In this document: positions 1 through 9,542 of the stretch, piece after piece | How positions within the stretch are numbered: position 1 is the stretch's first letter | Layout of the letters: the number at the start of each line of letters is the position of its first letter | Origin: Saprospiraceae bacterium | Lineage (GTDB): Bacteria > Bacteroidota > Bacteroidia > Chitinophagales > Saprospiraceae | Direction of reading: 5' to 3' | DNA length: 64,000 nucleotides | Assembly: GCA_016718505.1 (NCBI GenBank) | Contig: JADKDE010000001.1 | Coordinates: 703,501 to 767,500, forward strand | The notes under the pieces: model-generated | The model's database searches: none | What the model saw: the letters and a program-made list of their open reading frames with translations, nothing else | What the model was told of the DNA's origin: nothing | Translations under genes and position numbers: made by a program

Positions 1-1
1 G

Positions 2-3000
2 ACTGATTTGAATTTATCATTGAATTTTAATCATACTTGGTTGTCTGACAACGTTATTACATTAACTTCGCCAAATGGTACGGTATTTACCTTATTGGAT
101 GGTGTGTGTGGAGGACCATTCCCTATTAACACAACATTTGATGATGAATGTACGAATACAAGTGTTCTTTGTGCTGATTTAGCAACGGCTACTTGTTTCA
201 GGCCAACATTTGGACCTTTGTCTATTTTTGATGGAGGAACTGGAAATGGTGCCTGGACATTATCTATTTGTGATGACGCTGCTGGTGATGTTGGTACAAT
301 AATATCTGCTTCATTATCAATCAGTTATGTTGAGAGAGCACCAACAGCTCCTACTGTTGCTGAAAATTGCAGTTCTTACACATTAACTTACAGAGATGTT
401 GTAAATAATCAACAATGTACAGGTGACTGTTGGAAGACTATCACACGTACTTGGACAGCAGTAGATGCCAGCTCTTATAGAAATGTAGGAACTTGCGTTC
501 AAACAATTTGTTTCAAGAAATTGGCTATAAATGGACTTGCTTGGCCATCTAACTATGATGGATTGGCAGGAAATCTTTCAGTACTTGAGTGTAAAGGTCC
601 TTGGGATGTAAACGGTAACAACTATCCTGATGTATCTGAAACAGGTAAGCCAGGTGGTGACGCTTGTAATATCCAATGTACTTGGAGAGACGAGGTGATC
701 AAAGTTTGTGGCGATGATGCTTCAACTTCAGCTATCGAAGGAACATTCAAAGTATTGAGATTCTGGACTTGTCTTGACTGGTGTACAGGTGAGACAGCTA
801 CACACTTACAAATCATCAAAGTTGGTGACCACGGAAGTCCAGTAGTTGCATGTCCAGTATATCCAACAAGAGCTTTACAATTAGGTTTGGGAGCACCAGG
901 TAACTTAGTTGCTTCTGAAGGTACTAGCGTAACTTTAAGCACAGATTACAATACATGTTTGTCTTCTTACAATTTCCCAGCAGCAACATTTACTGATGCT
1001 TGCGGAAGTATTATCAGAGGAGGTTGGATGATAGGAACTGATGCTACAACAGGAGCAGAAGTTTTCAGAGTAAATACAAATGGAGGTATCGTAAGAAATA
1101 TCCCAGTTGGAAATTACAATGTTTGCTACTATCTTGAAGATATGTGTGACAATGTAGGTTCATGCTGTATGACAGTAGCAGTTAGAGATTATGTATCTCC
1201 AGTTGCTATTTGTAAGACTTATTTGACTATCGGATTAGGAGATAATGGTAGAGGAAGAATCCAGGCTAGAGATTTTGACAATGGTTCATATGACAATTGT
1301 GAAATCGTATCTTGGAAAGTAAGAAGAATGACTGATCCATGTCATACTCCAGCAATCACAACATTGAGAGATACAGTTGCTTTCTGCTGTACAGACGTAA
1401 ACAAGAAAATTGCAGTTGTAATGAGAGTTACAGATGCTAATGGAAATTACAATGAGTGTATGGACTCAGTATTGGTACAAGACAAATTGGCACCAATCAT
1501 CACATGTCCACCAGATATCGATATTGATTGCAGATACCCATATAGCTTAGCTAATTTGGATATTTTTGGTGCAGTAGTAAACGGAGGTAGAGGAACAACA
1601 GCAGTTACAAGAGATCCAATCTTTATTGATCAAAGATATGGTCATATTGGAAGACACTCAGAAAGTGCACAAAATCCACACTTCCAAGTAGGAGTAAATG
1701 GAGTAGCATTTGATAACTGTAGTTTGACTCTTTCTTATTCTCAGTCACCAGATATATTCTGTAATAGAGGAAGAATTACAAGAACTTGGATAGCTGCAGA
1801 TGCAGCGGGATCTAGATCTTGTGTACAATACATCAACATTTACAACACGTATGAATTCTCAGGAGCTGACTTCTTTGTATTGAATGACAATAGCGGTCAA
1901 CCACCTTATGATGTACCATTTGTAAATTACAACGAAGCAAGAGATTACAACTGGGATGATATGCACGATATCTACTGGCCAGCAGATTATACAACTAATC
2001 AGTGTGGAGCAGCATTAGATACAGCAAATATTCCTTGGCCATACAAGAAGCCATGGTTTAGAGAAGACGTATGTTCAAATGTAGGAGTAGGTTATGATGA
2101 CTGGTACTTCGACTTTGAAGTAGGTTCAAGCCAAGGCTGTAAGAAAGTAATCAGAAAGTGGAAAGTTATTGACTGGTGTCAGAGAGACGACGAAGGAAAC
2201 CATCCATCATGGATGTATGACCAAGTATTGGTTGTAATGAATTCATCGGCTCCAACATTTACGAATTGTGCTCCAGTGACCTGGTGTCATAATGGACCTG
2301 GATGTGGTCCTCACTTCCAATCATTGAGCATCACAGCTACAGATGATTGTGATCCAGAAACTAAGTTGAGATACAGATACCAAGTAGATTTGAATAACGA
2401 TGGAACATTTGATTCATTCGGAACAGGATCTACGATCAATCCAGCAGCAGGATGGGTACTAGGTACACATAGAGTTGTATGGGAAGTAGAAGACGGATGT
2501 GGCAACAAGGAAACTTGTACACAAATCGTTACAATTAATGACTGTAAGAAACCAAGTCCAGTATGTATCGAGTTGATCGCAGAATTGATGCCAACAACTT
2601 GTATGATCGAGCTTTGGGCTTCTGACTTCATCGCTGGTAATAGCTCAACAGACAATTGCCCTGGTCCATACAGATACACATTTGATGCAGCGGGAACACA
2701 AGCAAATAGAATATTTACATTGGCTGACGTAGGTCGTGTACCGGTAAATATCTATATGTGGGATGCAGCAGGAAATTCTGATTTCTGTATCACAACGGCA
2801 ACTATCCAAAATAATATGCCTTGTGGATCAACAGCTTCAAGATTGTTGACAGGTACTGTAAAAACTGAATTGAACAATGACGTAAGAGATGCGAAAGTAT
2901 CAATTATGGACAACAACAACAGTGAAGTTGGATACAGAATGTCAACAACAACGGGTGAATATTCATTTGATGCGATGTTAGCTGCTAACCAAACAGTTGT

Positions 3001-4081
3001 TCCATCAAGAGATGATAATCACAGAAATGGTATCAGCACAGCTGACATCATTGCTATCCAAAAACATATCTTGGGAAGCCAAGCGTTGTCAAGTGGATAC
3101 AAGATGATCGCAGCAGACGTTAACAAGTCTAATAGCATCACAGCTGCTGACTTAGTAGAATTGAGAAAATTGGTTCTATTCAAGATCGATAGATTTGCTA
3201 ACAACACATCATTCAGATTCGTAGATAAGAGCTACAATTTGACAACTGGAAACGTATTTAGCGCAAGCTTCCCTGAAAAAGCAACTTTAACAAGTACTCA
3301 AACAGGAAATGTATTTGCTAATTTCGTAGCAGTGAAGATTGGAGATGTAAATGATAACGCAGTAGTTAACTTGACAGGAACACCAGAAGAAAGAAGCGGA
3401 AAGACATTGTCATTCAATGTAGCAGATGCTAATTACACAGCAGGTGAGACAGTGAAAGTAACTATGAACGCAGCATCATTCAGCAATATCAACGGATATC
3501 AGTTTACAACAAACTTTGATAACCAAAGATTGGAGTTCGTAGGATTCGAAGCTGGTAAATTGAACATTAATGATGATAACTTCGGATTTACGATGTTGGA
3601 AAGCGGTAAGATCACAACAAGCTGGTCAAACCCAACAGCAGTAAGCGTAAATGATAACGAAGGATTGTTCACATTGGTATTCAAGGCTAGAAGCAACGGT
3701 ACAGTAAGTGAAAGCGTTTACGCTACATCTGAAGTAACCAATGCACAAGCATACAATGCAGCAGGAGAAATCATGAACGTAGGATTGAACTTCATCGGAA
3801 AAGATGGTGTAGCAGTACAAGGCTTCGCATTGTACCAAAACCAACCAAATCCATGGGGAACAGAAACGTTGATTGGTTTCAACTTGCCAGAATCAATGAA
3901 AGCAAAAGTTAGCATCTATGATGTTACAGGAAAAGTAATCAAAGTAGTAGAAAGAACTTTCAACAAAGGATACAACAGTGTAACTTTGAACAAAGGTGAG
4001 CTTCCAGCTACTGGAGTTATGTACTATCAATTAGATGCAGCTGATTTCAGCGACGCTAAGAAGATGATTATACTTGAATAA
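2..4081 (+). CDS. Giant T9SS-secreted protein with P-domain, dockerin and cohesin-like domains (5' end outside window)
   Basis: The frame is open to the left edge, so the N-terminus and signal peptide are missing. In the visible 1,357 residues, about 1-110 resemble a proprotein-convertase P domain (pattern GNGAWTLSICDDAAGDVG). A long Cys-rich region of repeated Ig/HYR-like modules follows, with recurring DxCG and W..DxCG motifs. About residues 945-1000 look like a Cna-B or carboxypeptidase-regulatory fold. About 1000-1056 hold two dockerin-type calcium loops (NGISTADIIAIQKHILG, then DVNKSNSITAADLVELRKL). About 1145-1260 look cohesin-like. The last 80 residues are a T9SS type A sorting domain (YQNQPNPWGTETLIGFNLP). 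Inference: a cell-surface or secreted adhesion or scaffold protein. Its specific ligand is unknown. The coding strand uses AGA for nearly all Arg codons, as expected of a highly expressed gene. Confidence 0.85.
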   Translation, partial: TDLNLSLNFNHTWLSDNVITLTSPNGTVFTLLDGVCGGPFPINTTFDDECTNTSVLCADLATATCFRPTFGPLSIFDGGTGNGAWTLSICDDAAGDVGTIISASLSISYVERAPTAPTVAENCSSYTLTYRDVVNNQQCTGDCWKTITRTWTAVDASSYRNVGTCVQTICFKKLAINGLAWPSNYDGLAGNLSVLECKGPWDVNGNNYPDVSETGKPGGDACNIQCTWRDEVIKVCGDDASTSAIEGTFKVLRFWTCLDWCTGETATHLQIIKVGDHGSPVVACPVYPTRALQLGLGAPGNLVASEGTSVTLSTDYNTCLSSYNFPAATFTDACGSIIRGGWMIGTDATTGAEVFRVNTNGGIVRNIPVGNYNVCYYLEDMCDNVGSCCMTVAVRDYVSPVAICKTYLTIGLGDNGRGRIQARDFDNGSYDNCEIVSWKVRRMTDPCHTPAITTLRDTVAFCCTDVNKKIAVVMRVTDANGNYNECMDSVLVQDKLAPIITCPPDIDIDCRYPYSLANLDIFGAVVNGGRGTTAVTRDPIFIDQRYGHIGRHSESAQNPHFQVGVNGVAFDNCSLTLSYSQSPDIFCNRGRITRTWIAADAAGSRSCVQYINIYNTYEFSGADFFVLNDNSGQPPYDVPFVNYNEARDYNWDDMHDIYWPADYTTNQCGAALDTANIPWPYKKPWFREDVCSNVGVGYDDWYFDFEVGSSQGCKKVIRKWKVIDWCQRDDEGNHPSWMYDQVLVVMNSSAPTFTNCAPVTWCHNGPGCGPHFQSLSITATDDCDPETKLRYRYQVDLNNDGTFDSFGTGSTINPAAGWVLGTHRVVWEVEDGCGNKETCTQIVTINDCKKPSPVCIELIAELMPTTCMIELWASDFIAGNSSTDNCPGPYRYTFDAAGTQANRIFTLADVGRVPVNIYMWDAAGNSDFCITTATIQNNMPCGSTASRLLTGTVKTELNNDVRDAKVSIMDNNNSEVGYRMSTTTGEYSFDAMLAANQTVVPSRDDNHRNGISTADIIAIQKHILGSQALSSGYKMIAADVNKSNSITAADLVELRKLVLFKIDRFANNTSFRFVDKSYNLTTGNVFSASFPEKATLTSTQTGNVFANFVAVKIGDVNDNAVVNLTGTPEERSGKTLSFNVADANYTAGETVKVTMNAASFSNINGYQFTTNFDNQRLEFVGFEAGKLNINDDNFGFTMLESGKITTSWSNPTAVSVNDNEGLFTLVFKARSNGTVSESVYATSEVTNAQAYNAAGEIMNVGLNFIGKDGVAVQGFALYQNQPNPWGTETLIGFNLPESMKAKVSIYDVTGKVIKVVERTFNKGYNSVTLNKGELPATGVMYYQLDAADFSDAKKMIILE

Positions 4082-4116
4082 TAGAATCTAGGTTCTAATA
4101 TTTCGAAGATAGGAGC

Positions 4117-4148
4117 AGAGCCTCGACGCAAGTCGGGGCTCTTTTTGT
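4117..4148 (+). terminator. Rho-independent terminator after the giant T9SS gene
   Basis: An 11-bp stem (AGAGCCTCGAC with GTCGGGGCTCT, one T-G pair) closes a GCAA loop and runs directly into TTTTTGTTT. It lies 35 nt after the stop codon of the upstream gene. Confidence 0.9.
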
Positions 4149-4160
4149 TTGTGGATTTAA

Positions 4161-4267
4161 TGGAGCGCATAAGGCGGATGGAGGACGACGCAGTCGGTCT
4201 CGGCCAAAGGGCGGAGACGGGACTCCGCAATACGCCGACCCCGCACCATAGGGAAGGGGATATGCCC
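4161..4267 (+). repeat. Structured intergenic element, copy D (divergent)
   Basis: This GC-rich stretch sits between the terminator of the giant T9SS gene and hmgA. It shares the skeleton of copies at 21135, 45341 and 62010. The closing helix is GCATA (4167-4171) with TATGC (4261-4265), where the other copies have GCGTC with GACGC. GGTCTCGG is at 4196-4203 and GACGGGACTCC at 4216-4226. The arm around 4198-4218 can fold as GTCTC..GGCC/GG..GAGAC. It is the shortest and most divergent member. Function is unknown; I see no credible coding frame. Confidence 0.65.
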
Positions 4268-4311
4268 GTAAATAGTTGATTTTCAGGAGTGGTTGAATAG
4301 GGATAAAGATG

Positions 4312-4319
4312 TATCTTTG
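4312..4319 (+). promoter_or_regulatory. -7 promoter box for hmgA
   Basis: TATCTTTG matches the Bacteroidota -7 consensus TAnnTTTG and lies 18 nt before the hmgA ATG. A TTG is present 16 nt upstream, shorter than the usual 19-20 nt spacing, so the -33 half is weak. Confidence 0.5.
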
Positions 4320-4337
4320 TAATAAGAAACATTAGAT

Positions 4338-5498
4338 ATGCATTATTATAGTTTAGGTCAGATTCCTGCCAAGAGGCATATTCAGTATCGAAAGCCCGAT
4401 GGTCAATTGTATCATGAAGAATTATTTTCTACGGAAGGTTTTTCTAATAATTATTCAATTTTATACCATTGTAACCCGCCTACTCAGATCATACAGGTGG
4501 GAGAGCCTTGGTCTGTTCAGCCGAAAGGCATACATGATAAGCAGCTGAAGCATCGTTGTCTAAACGGATGGAACGTTAAGCCAGGTGGGGATTATTTGGA
4601 GAGTCGGACACCATTGCTTTTCAACACGGATTGCATCATTTCTGTCGCGGCTCCTACTAGGGGTCTTACAGACAAGTTTTATAAAAATGCGGATTCTGAC
4701 GAATTGATATTTATACACAAGGGGACTGGAGCCCTGCGAACCATGTATGGCACGTTAAGATTTGAGTATGGCGACTACATAATTGTACCGCGAGGAACTA
4801 TATACCAAGTTGATTTTGATGGAGAGGACAATAGGCTTTTGATCGTGGAGAGCAATGGTCCAATCAATACACCACGCGGTTATCGCAATCATTTTGGACA
4901 GTTGATGGAACACTCGCCTTTTTGTGAGCGAGATATCAAGAAGCCTTCTGAGTTGGAGACTATTGACGAGAAGGGAGATTTTAAGCTTTGGATTAAAAAG
5001 CAAGGGCTTATGTATCCTTACCATTACTTGAATCATCCATTTGATGTGATTGGGTGGGATGGGTATGTCTATCCTTATATTTTTTCTATTCACAATTTTG
5101 AACCAATAACTGGGAGGGTGCATTTGCCGCCGCCGATACATCAAACTTTCGAAGGGGCAAATTTCGTGATTTGTTCTTTTGTTCCGAGGCTATATGACTA
5201 TCACCCGTTGGCGATTCCAGCCCCATATAATCACAGCAACATAGATAGTGATGAGGTTTTGTATTATGTGGACGGAGAGTTTATGAGCCGAAAGCACGTG
5301 GAGGCGGGCATGTTTACTTTGCATCCTGGTGGCATCGCACACGGACCTCATTTGGGCAATGTGGAGAAGAGTATTGGTCAAAAGGAAACCAAGGAGCTGG
5401 CTGTTATGATTGACACGTTTAAGCCCTTGTTGATGACTGAACAAGCCGCACAAATTGAGCAGCCCGATTACTACAAAAGTTGGCTTCCTGAGTCGTAG
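4338..5498 (+). CDS. hmgA: Homogentisate 1,2-dioxygenase
   Basis: Cytosolic Fe(II) ring-cleaving dioxygenase that opens homogentisate to maleylacetoacetate in tyrosine/phenylalanine breakdown. The 386-residue protein has the two-cupin layout of the family. The C-terminal cupin contains the stretch PYNHSNIDSDEVLYYVDG near residue 296 and HPGGIAHGPH near residue 328, which supply the His/Glu/His iron ligands in the shorter form of the enzyme seen in Bacteroidota. The ATG follows a TAnnTTTG box by 18 nt. It appears monocistronic: the next gene runs in the opposite direction and ends 17 bp away. No other tyrosine-catabolism gene is nearby. The folE/PTPS pair at 51.6-52.6 kb could supply a pterin for a phenylalanine hydroxylase elsewhere, but that link is speculative. 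Confidence 0.92.
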   Translation: MHYYSLGQIPAKRHIQYRKPDGQLYHEELFSTEGFSNNYSILYHCNPPTQIIQVGEPWSVQPKGIHDKQLKHRCLNGWNVKPGGDYLESRTPLLFNTDCIISVAAPTRGLTDKFYKNADSDELIFIHKGTGALRTMYGTLRFEYGDYIIVPRGTIYQVDFDGEDNRLLIVESNGPINTPRGYRNHFGQLMEHSPFCERDIKKPSELETIDEKGDFKLWIKKQGLMYPYHYLNHPFDVIGWDGYVYPYIFSIHNFEPITGRVHLPPPIHQTFEGANFVICSFVPRLYDYHPLAIPAPYNHSNIDSDEVLYYVDGEFMSRKHVEAGMFTLHPGGIAHGPHLGNVEKSIGQKETKELAVMIDTFKPLLMTEQAAQIEQPDYYKSWLPES

Positions 5499-5515
5499 AG
5501 TAAAGATATTTTTGA

Positions 5516-6865
5516 TTAAAAAAATCTTCTGACTCCTATTCCTAACATGAAGTGATTGTACCGAATGTCGATGGGATATTCTGGTTTCATCCAATTGTTG
5601 AAATAGCGCTTGTATTGGATAGTGGCATATGCGGATGTTCTAGCGTCGAAATAGTAGTGAAGCGACAATTCACCTTTGATTCCCAATCCCTCATTAGATT
5701 TAAAAATTTGATCGCCATAAGACGTGTTGGTTGATATCGAATCGGGTTTGAAAGAATTGTTCAATATATTCCCTTTTCGATTTAGACTAAAATTGTAGGA
5801 GACACCAAGGGAAGGCTCCAATTGAATCTTACCAAAGTTAAACCTATAACCGAGATCTAGCTCTGCATCTAAGGTTTTGTAAACATTGGTGGTTTTGACG
5901 ATATGGATTCCTTGTCGAATGCCGTCCGTAGTGGATGTTAGAGTCGTGTCACCATAATAGTCAAAATATTCCCGTATAAAATGATAATAAGCGCCACCTC
6001 GAATGACGAGATTATTTGGCAAAATAACGCCTGCCTTTAAGCCAAAACCGTAAGAGAATAGGGCTGATTCAGTTTCTTTGCGGAGTTTTAATAAGCTTGA
6101 AACTTCCGAAGCAGAAGAATCTTTGTAGTTTTTTTGATTAAATGTTGCTAAGGCATCTAATTCTAAGAACCAAAATGATTTTGATTTGTGTGAAAAAGAA
6201 AAACATTCAGTTACTTCGTCTGGAAGACGGAATTGGTTAATATCAGCTTCAAAATTGGGTTTATAAAAAGGAATCGAAAGCTGATTAATCAAAGATCGAT
6301 CAAACGACTCTTTGTTTTCTATTGAAATAGAAGTTGTAGCTTGGGGTTGGATTATTTCTGGTTTGGTTGGTTCGGAAAGAATTATAATGTTAGAGGTAAT
6401 TGTTTCAGAAAATGTATTTGTATGGCCCTTTTCGCCTTGATTATTATTTCCTTTTTGATGGGAAGCGTTTGATACTTCTTTAGATTTAGGTTCTGATATG
6501 AATTTGGTTTTGGAAATATCTGCAGGCTCTATATTTTCTGGTTGATTATCTGATGCAATAAAAGAATTTGCCTGAGACATATCATTTTCAGAATTAGAAA
6601 TATTGGTCAAATTTTCATTGGTGGTTAGTTGATTATTGTCAATTGCAGAATAGTATTTAGGAATCAGTAAGGCTACTACGACTAAAAAAGCAATTGAACT
6701 GAATAGCAGGAAGTATTTTGGAAACTTTGCATTCATTATTCTTTTATCTTTCCCATACGTAGGTATATTAGGCTCTAGATTATCCCAGAAATCGTCAGGC
6801 AATGATTTTTTCTCATTGCGCATATTTTCTATCAGTTGGGAATATGGTGTATTTTTCATGATCAT
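5516..6865 (-). CDS. Putative anti-sigma factor fused to an outer-membrane barrel-like domain
   Basis: 449 residues. A short cytoplasmic N-terminus (about 1-45, with SLPDDFWDNLEPN) precedes one membrane segment near residues 52-69 (YFLLFSSIAFLVVVALLIP). A low-complexity Ser/Thr/Asn-rich linker of about 150 residues follows. The C-terminal half has alternating aromatic strands and ends in HFMLGIGVRRFF, as in outer-membrane beta-barrel (PorT-like) domains. It lies 5 bp downstream of an ECF sigma gene. A second pair with the same design lies at 24679-26410. Known: ECF sigma genes are commonly followed by membrane anti-sigma genes. Inference: it holds the upstream sigma factor at the membrane. 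Start could be 6865 or the second Met at 6859. Confidence 0.6.
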   Translation of the reverse strand: MIMKNTPYSQLIENMRNEKKSLPDDFWDNLEPNIPTYGKDKRIMNAKFPKYFLLFSSIAFLVVVALLIPKYYSAIDNNQLTTNENLTNISNSENDMSQANSFIASDNQPENIEPADISKTKFISEPKSKEVSNASHQKGNNNQGEKGHTNTFSETITSNIIILSEPTKPEIIQPQATTSISIENKESFDRSLINQLSIPFYKPNFEADINQFRLPDEVTECFSFSHKSKSFWFLELDALATFNQKNYKDSSASEVSSLLKLRKETESALFSYGFGLKAGVILPNNLVIRGGAYYHFIREYFDYYGDTTLTSTTDGIRQGIHIVKTTNVYKTLDAELDLGYRFNFGKIQLEPSLGVSYNFSLNRKGNILNNSFKPDSISTNTSYGDQIFKSNEGLGIKGELSLHYYFDARTSAYATIQYKRYFNNWMKPEYPIDIRYNHFMLGIGVRRFF

Positions 6866-6870
6866 AAATA

Positions 6871-7416
6871 TTAATGGTGCATTTGGTAAAGTCCTGAAAC
6901 CATTTCTTGCAATAGTTCTTTAGCGCGAAACAATCTTGACCTCGATGCTGTGGACGAAATTTCTAGTAAATTGGCAATTTCTTGATGTGAAAAGCCGTCA
7001 ATTGTATATAAGAAGAAGATTTCTTTATACATAGGAGGTAGTTTGTGAATTGTCTCTAAAAGCTCATTATAATCGATTGTGCTTTCAATTTCAGGGGCCC
7101 AACTAGATTCTGGGAAAGTTGTTTGGTCATGATGATCGACGGCGTTATTCCATTTTATTTTGTGTTTTTTAAAAATGGTATGGAGAGTAATTTTTTTTAT
7201 CCACGCCCCAATGGTACAGTCGAATCTAAATTTGGGTAGATTTTGAAAGACAAGAATAAAGACCTGTTGAAGAATATCTTCGGCTTCATCAGTCTTAGTT
7301 TGATACCGAGAGATAATCGCATACATAGCAGGTCCATATTGATTGACAAGTTGCTTTTGCGCCCTGCGATCATTATTGAGACAATTTTCTACCAGTATGC
7401 GATCCTCGGAATTCAA
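6871..7416 (-). CDS. ECF-family RNA polymerase sigma-70 factor
   Basis: 181 residues with the two conserved sigma regions and no others, as in ECF sigma factors. Region 2 lies around residues 20-85 (TDEAEDILQQVFILVFQNL, then FDCTIGAWIKKITLHTIFKK). Region 4 lies around 120-175 with the helix-turn-helix IDGFSHQEIANLLEISSTAS. It directs polymerase to a small regulon. The membrane anti-sigma-like gene starts 5 bp downstream, so the two are almost certainly co-transcribed. A CAAAAATA on the plus strand at 7439-7446 reads as TATTTTTG upstream of the start, a possible -7 box without a clear -33. Confidence 0.9.
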   Translation of the reverse strand: MNSEDRILVENCLNNDRRAQKQLVNQYGPAMYAIISRYQTKTDEAEDILQQVFILVFQNLPKFRFDCTIGAWIKKITLHTIFKKHKIKWNNAVDHHDQTTFPESSWAPEIESTIDYNELLETIHKLPPMYKEIFFLYTIDGFSHQEIANLLEISSTASRSRLFRAKELLQEMVSGLYQMHH

Positions 7417-7462
7417 TCTAAATATTTTGAGTTAATAACAAAAATACAAATTAATTAGCACA

Positions 7463-9268
7463 TTACTGTTTCCGCTTGAGTCTAAAAGATCCCGTCAAAT
7501 TGATATTTGGCGTTGTAATATTGTTGAATATTTGAGTTGCCCCATTATAATAAAAAGTACCTTCATAATATTCACCGATGGTTGCAGCTACTTGTGTACA
7601 GGTTACTGCACCATTTCCTTGAGTAATCGTACCACCAGTACCTTGAGCGAAGTATGAATAACCATCTGTAGTTCTCCCTGAAATATAATTAATACTTGTA
7701 GGTTGTCCAAGTTGAAGACCAGCACATCCAAGTGAAAAATAATGTAATGAATCCTCAGAAACCATGGTAGCACTTGTAGTATTGCCACCTGGATTTGAAA
7801 ATAACAAGCGTAAATTTAAATTTGTTAAATGTATAGAATTGATACCAGTAGATGATTGTACTAAAATGAATTCATCCGCAGTAATTGGATCTGAACATAC
7901 CACTAAATCTGGAACGGCTACTGCACCACTATTAGCGACACTAACAGAACTAGATTGCTTTAATGTGGTCAAATTATATGCAGTAACGGTAATTGGATTA
8001 GAATTACACATGACGATTCTACCCGTATAGTTACCATTGGCATCTGACGTTAGGGCAACATCGGTTGATCCAGATCTAACCAATACGAAAGCACCTGCTA
8101 GACCAACATTGTTACAATCTAGTACTTTGCCTGTCAAAGTCAGAATTTGGCTGGTACTAGACGGAATTACAATATTGCCGAGATCTGTATTATCACTCAA
8201 AGGTCCAAATGCTTGGGTGTATATAATGACGCCACATTCGTCTGTTACCTCAAGTTGCAAAAGCTCATTTTTAGGAACTTTTCCTTCAAATACTCCATCT
8301 TGGTTGGTTCTGCCATATCCATAATTTCCAGTAGATACGAATTTGATTCTCACCGAGGTATTGGCAACAGGACCATCGTTATAAACTAACCTTCCTCTTA
8401 AACTAACCAATGGAAACGGTGCATCACAGTTCCAAAATGAGAAGTGTTTTACTTTTCCGATATAATAACCACCAGTCTTGGTAGCAGCACCTTCTTCTTT
8501 CCATAGTCCTATGTTTTCATCAAAGTACCAAAGTGGAATCGAAGTCGGAGCAGAGGACTGTAAGGAAGAAGGAATCAATAATTTAAATTCTACCTCAGAA
8601 CCTGATTTTACGTTAAGGGACTGTCCAGCGCTTCCTGTTAAAGAAATAGCTGCCATTCCATACGACCCAAAAAATACTTGTTCATTTTGTGTATTCAACC
8701 CTACCAAATCACCTGGCATGGTCTCTCTTTGATCGAAAGCAGTAGGATCGATATATTGCCATGAAACCCTAACTGTACCATCGTAAGAATTGCCATTGGC
8801 ATCGACGATCGCATTGGCAGGAAAGGTAAGTTCCATTTTTGAAAAAGCTGGGGCTGTTATTGATTGATAAATTACTTTACCTCCAGTGCTTGCCGAAAAA
8901 CTCTCAGAATTTAACCCACTAAGGCTCTTTTTTATCAATTTAATTCTTACATGATGGTTGGAGGAGAGTTCAGGAAAAACAGTCCTAGAGCCTAGGAAAT
9001 AACCTGATTTTTCAACCTTTACGTACAAGTGACCCGAAAAAGATACTTGTTTGAATTTAAAATATCCTTGATCGTTGGTATTGACAGATTGGGAGCCGAT
9101 GGTGACAAGGGCTTGTTTTACTTTAATACCGTTTTCATCGATTACAAAACCATCAATATCTGACTTTTTTTGCGTGATGATGATGTCGTTTTGGTCTTTT
9201 TTGCAAGATTGGGCAACAAACGAAAACCCAAGGACAACGAAAAGGATAAGCTTCAATACATCTTTCAT
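7463..9268 (-). CDS. Lipoprotein with carboxypeptidase-regulatory-like domains
   Basis: About 601 residues. The N-terminus MKDVLKLILFVVLGFSFVAQ followed by SCKKD looks like a lipoprotein signal with the lipid Cys at residue 22. A carboxypeptidase-regulatory-like (Ig-type) domain follows (DIDGFVIDENGIKVKQALV). A middle region resembles large Bacteroidota lipoproteins with FWNCDAPFPLV. Two further regulatory-like repeats follow (LRGRLVYNDGPVANTSVRIK and LTGKVLDCNNVGLAGAFVLV). No catalytic motif is visible. Inference: an outer-membrane-anchored surface protein. I chose the Met at 9268 because the five residues before it would disturb the signal peptide. The sigma gene lies downstream on the same strand after a 46-bp gap. 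Confidence 0.75.
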   Translation of the reverse strand: MKDVLKLILFVVLGFSFVAQSCKKDQNDIIITQKKSDIDGFVIDENGIKVKQALVTIGSQSVNTNDQGYFKFKQVSFSGHLYVKVEKSGYFLGSRTVFPELSSNHHVRIKLIKKSLSGLNSESFSASTGGKVIYQSITAPAFSKMELTFPANAIVDANGNSYDGTVRVSWQYIDPTAFDQRETMPGDLVGLNTQNEQVFFGSYGMAAISLTGSAGQSLNVKSGSEVEFKLLIPSSLQSSAPTSIPLWYFDENIGLWKEEGAATKTGGYYIGKVKHFSFWNCDAPFPLVSLRGRLVYNDGPVANTSVRIKFVSTGNYGYGRTNQDGVFEGKVPKNELLQLEVTDECGVIIYTQAFGPLSDNTDLGNIVIPSSTSQILTLTGKVLDCNNVGLAGAFVLVRSGSTDVALTSDANGNYTGRIVMCNSNPITVTAYNLTTLKQSSSVSVANSGAVAVPDLVVCSDPITADEFILVQSSTGINSIHLTNLNLRLLFSNPGGNTTSATMVSEDSLHYFSLGCAGLQLGQPTSINYISGRTTDGYSYFAQGTGGTITQGNGAVTCTQVAATIGEYYEGTFYYNGATQIFNNITTPNINLTGSFRLKRKQ

Positions 9269-9489
9269 AATTCTATAATTCAATTATTTATTAAAATATT
9301 TCTTTCAAGGTTAATGACCCCCTCGCTTTTATTTTTGTTGCAAGGAATAAGCTTTAATTAAAAAAAAATGAAAGATTGGGCGATAAAATATATCTTTATA
9401 GTGAGTTCTTGTATAGGTGGGTAGTACTAATAAGATTACTGTTAAGTTGCTATTCATAACAGGTTAACACGATGATATTACCCCAAATA

Positions 9490-9519
9490 TTTGACAGTTG
9501 AAAATTAACCTTAGTTTTG
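9490..9519 (+). promoter_or_regulatory. Bacteroidota-type promoter before the 9543 gene
   Basis: TTTG at 9490-9493 and TAGTTTTG at 9512-9519 are 18 nt apart and match TTTG-N-TAnnTTTG. Transcription would start near 9526, which excludes an upstream start at 9498 and supports the ATG at 9543. Confidence 0.65.
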
Positions 9520-9542
9520 GTTGTAAGATTTATTTTTTAAAA

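Noticed and set aside
4027..4332. Minus-strand frame overlapping the giant gene's end, its terminator and copy D
   Set aside because: It runs through a strong terminator and an antisense coding end.
5503..5528. A/T hairpin after hmgA as a terminator
   Set aside because: The stem is almost all A-T and has no following T run.
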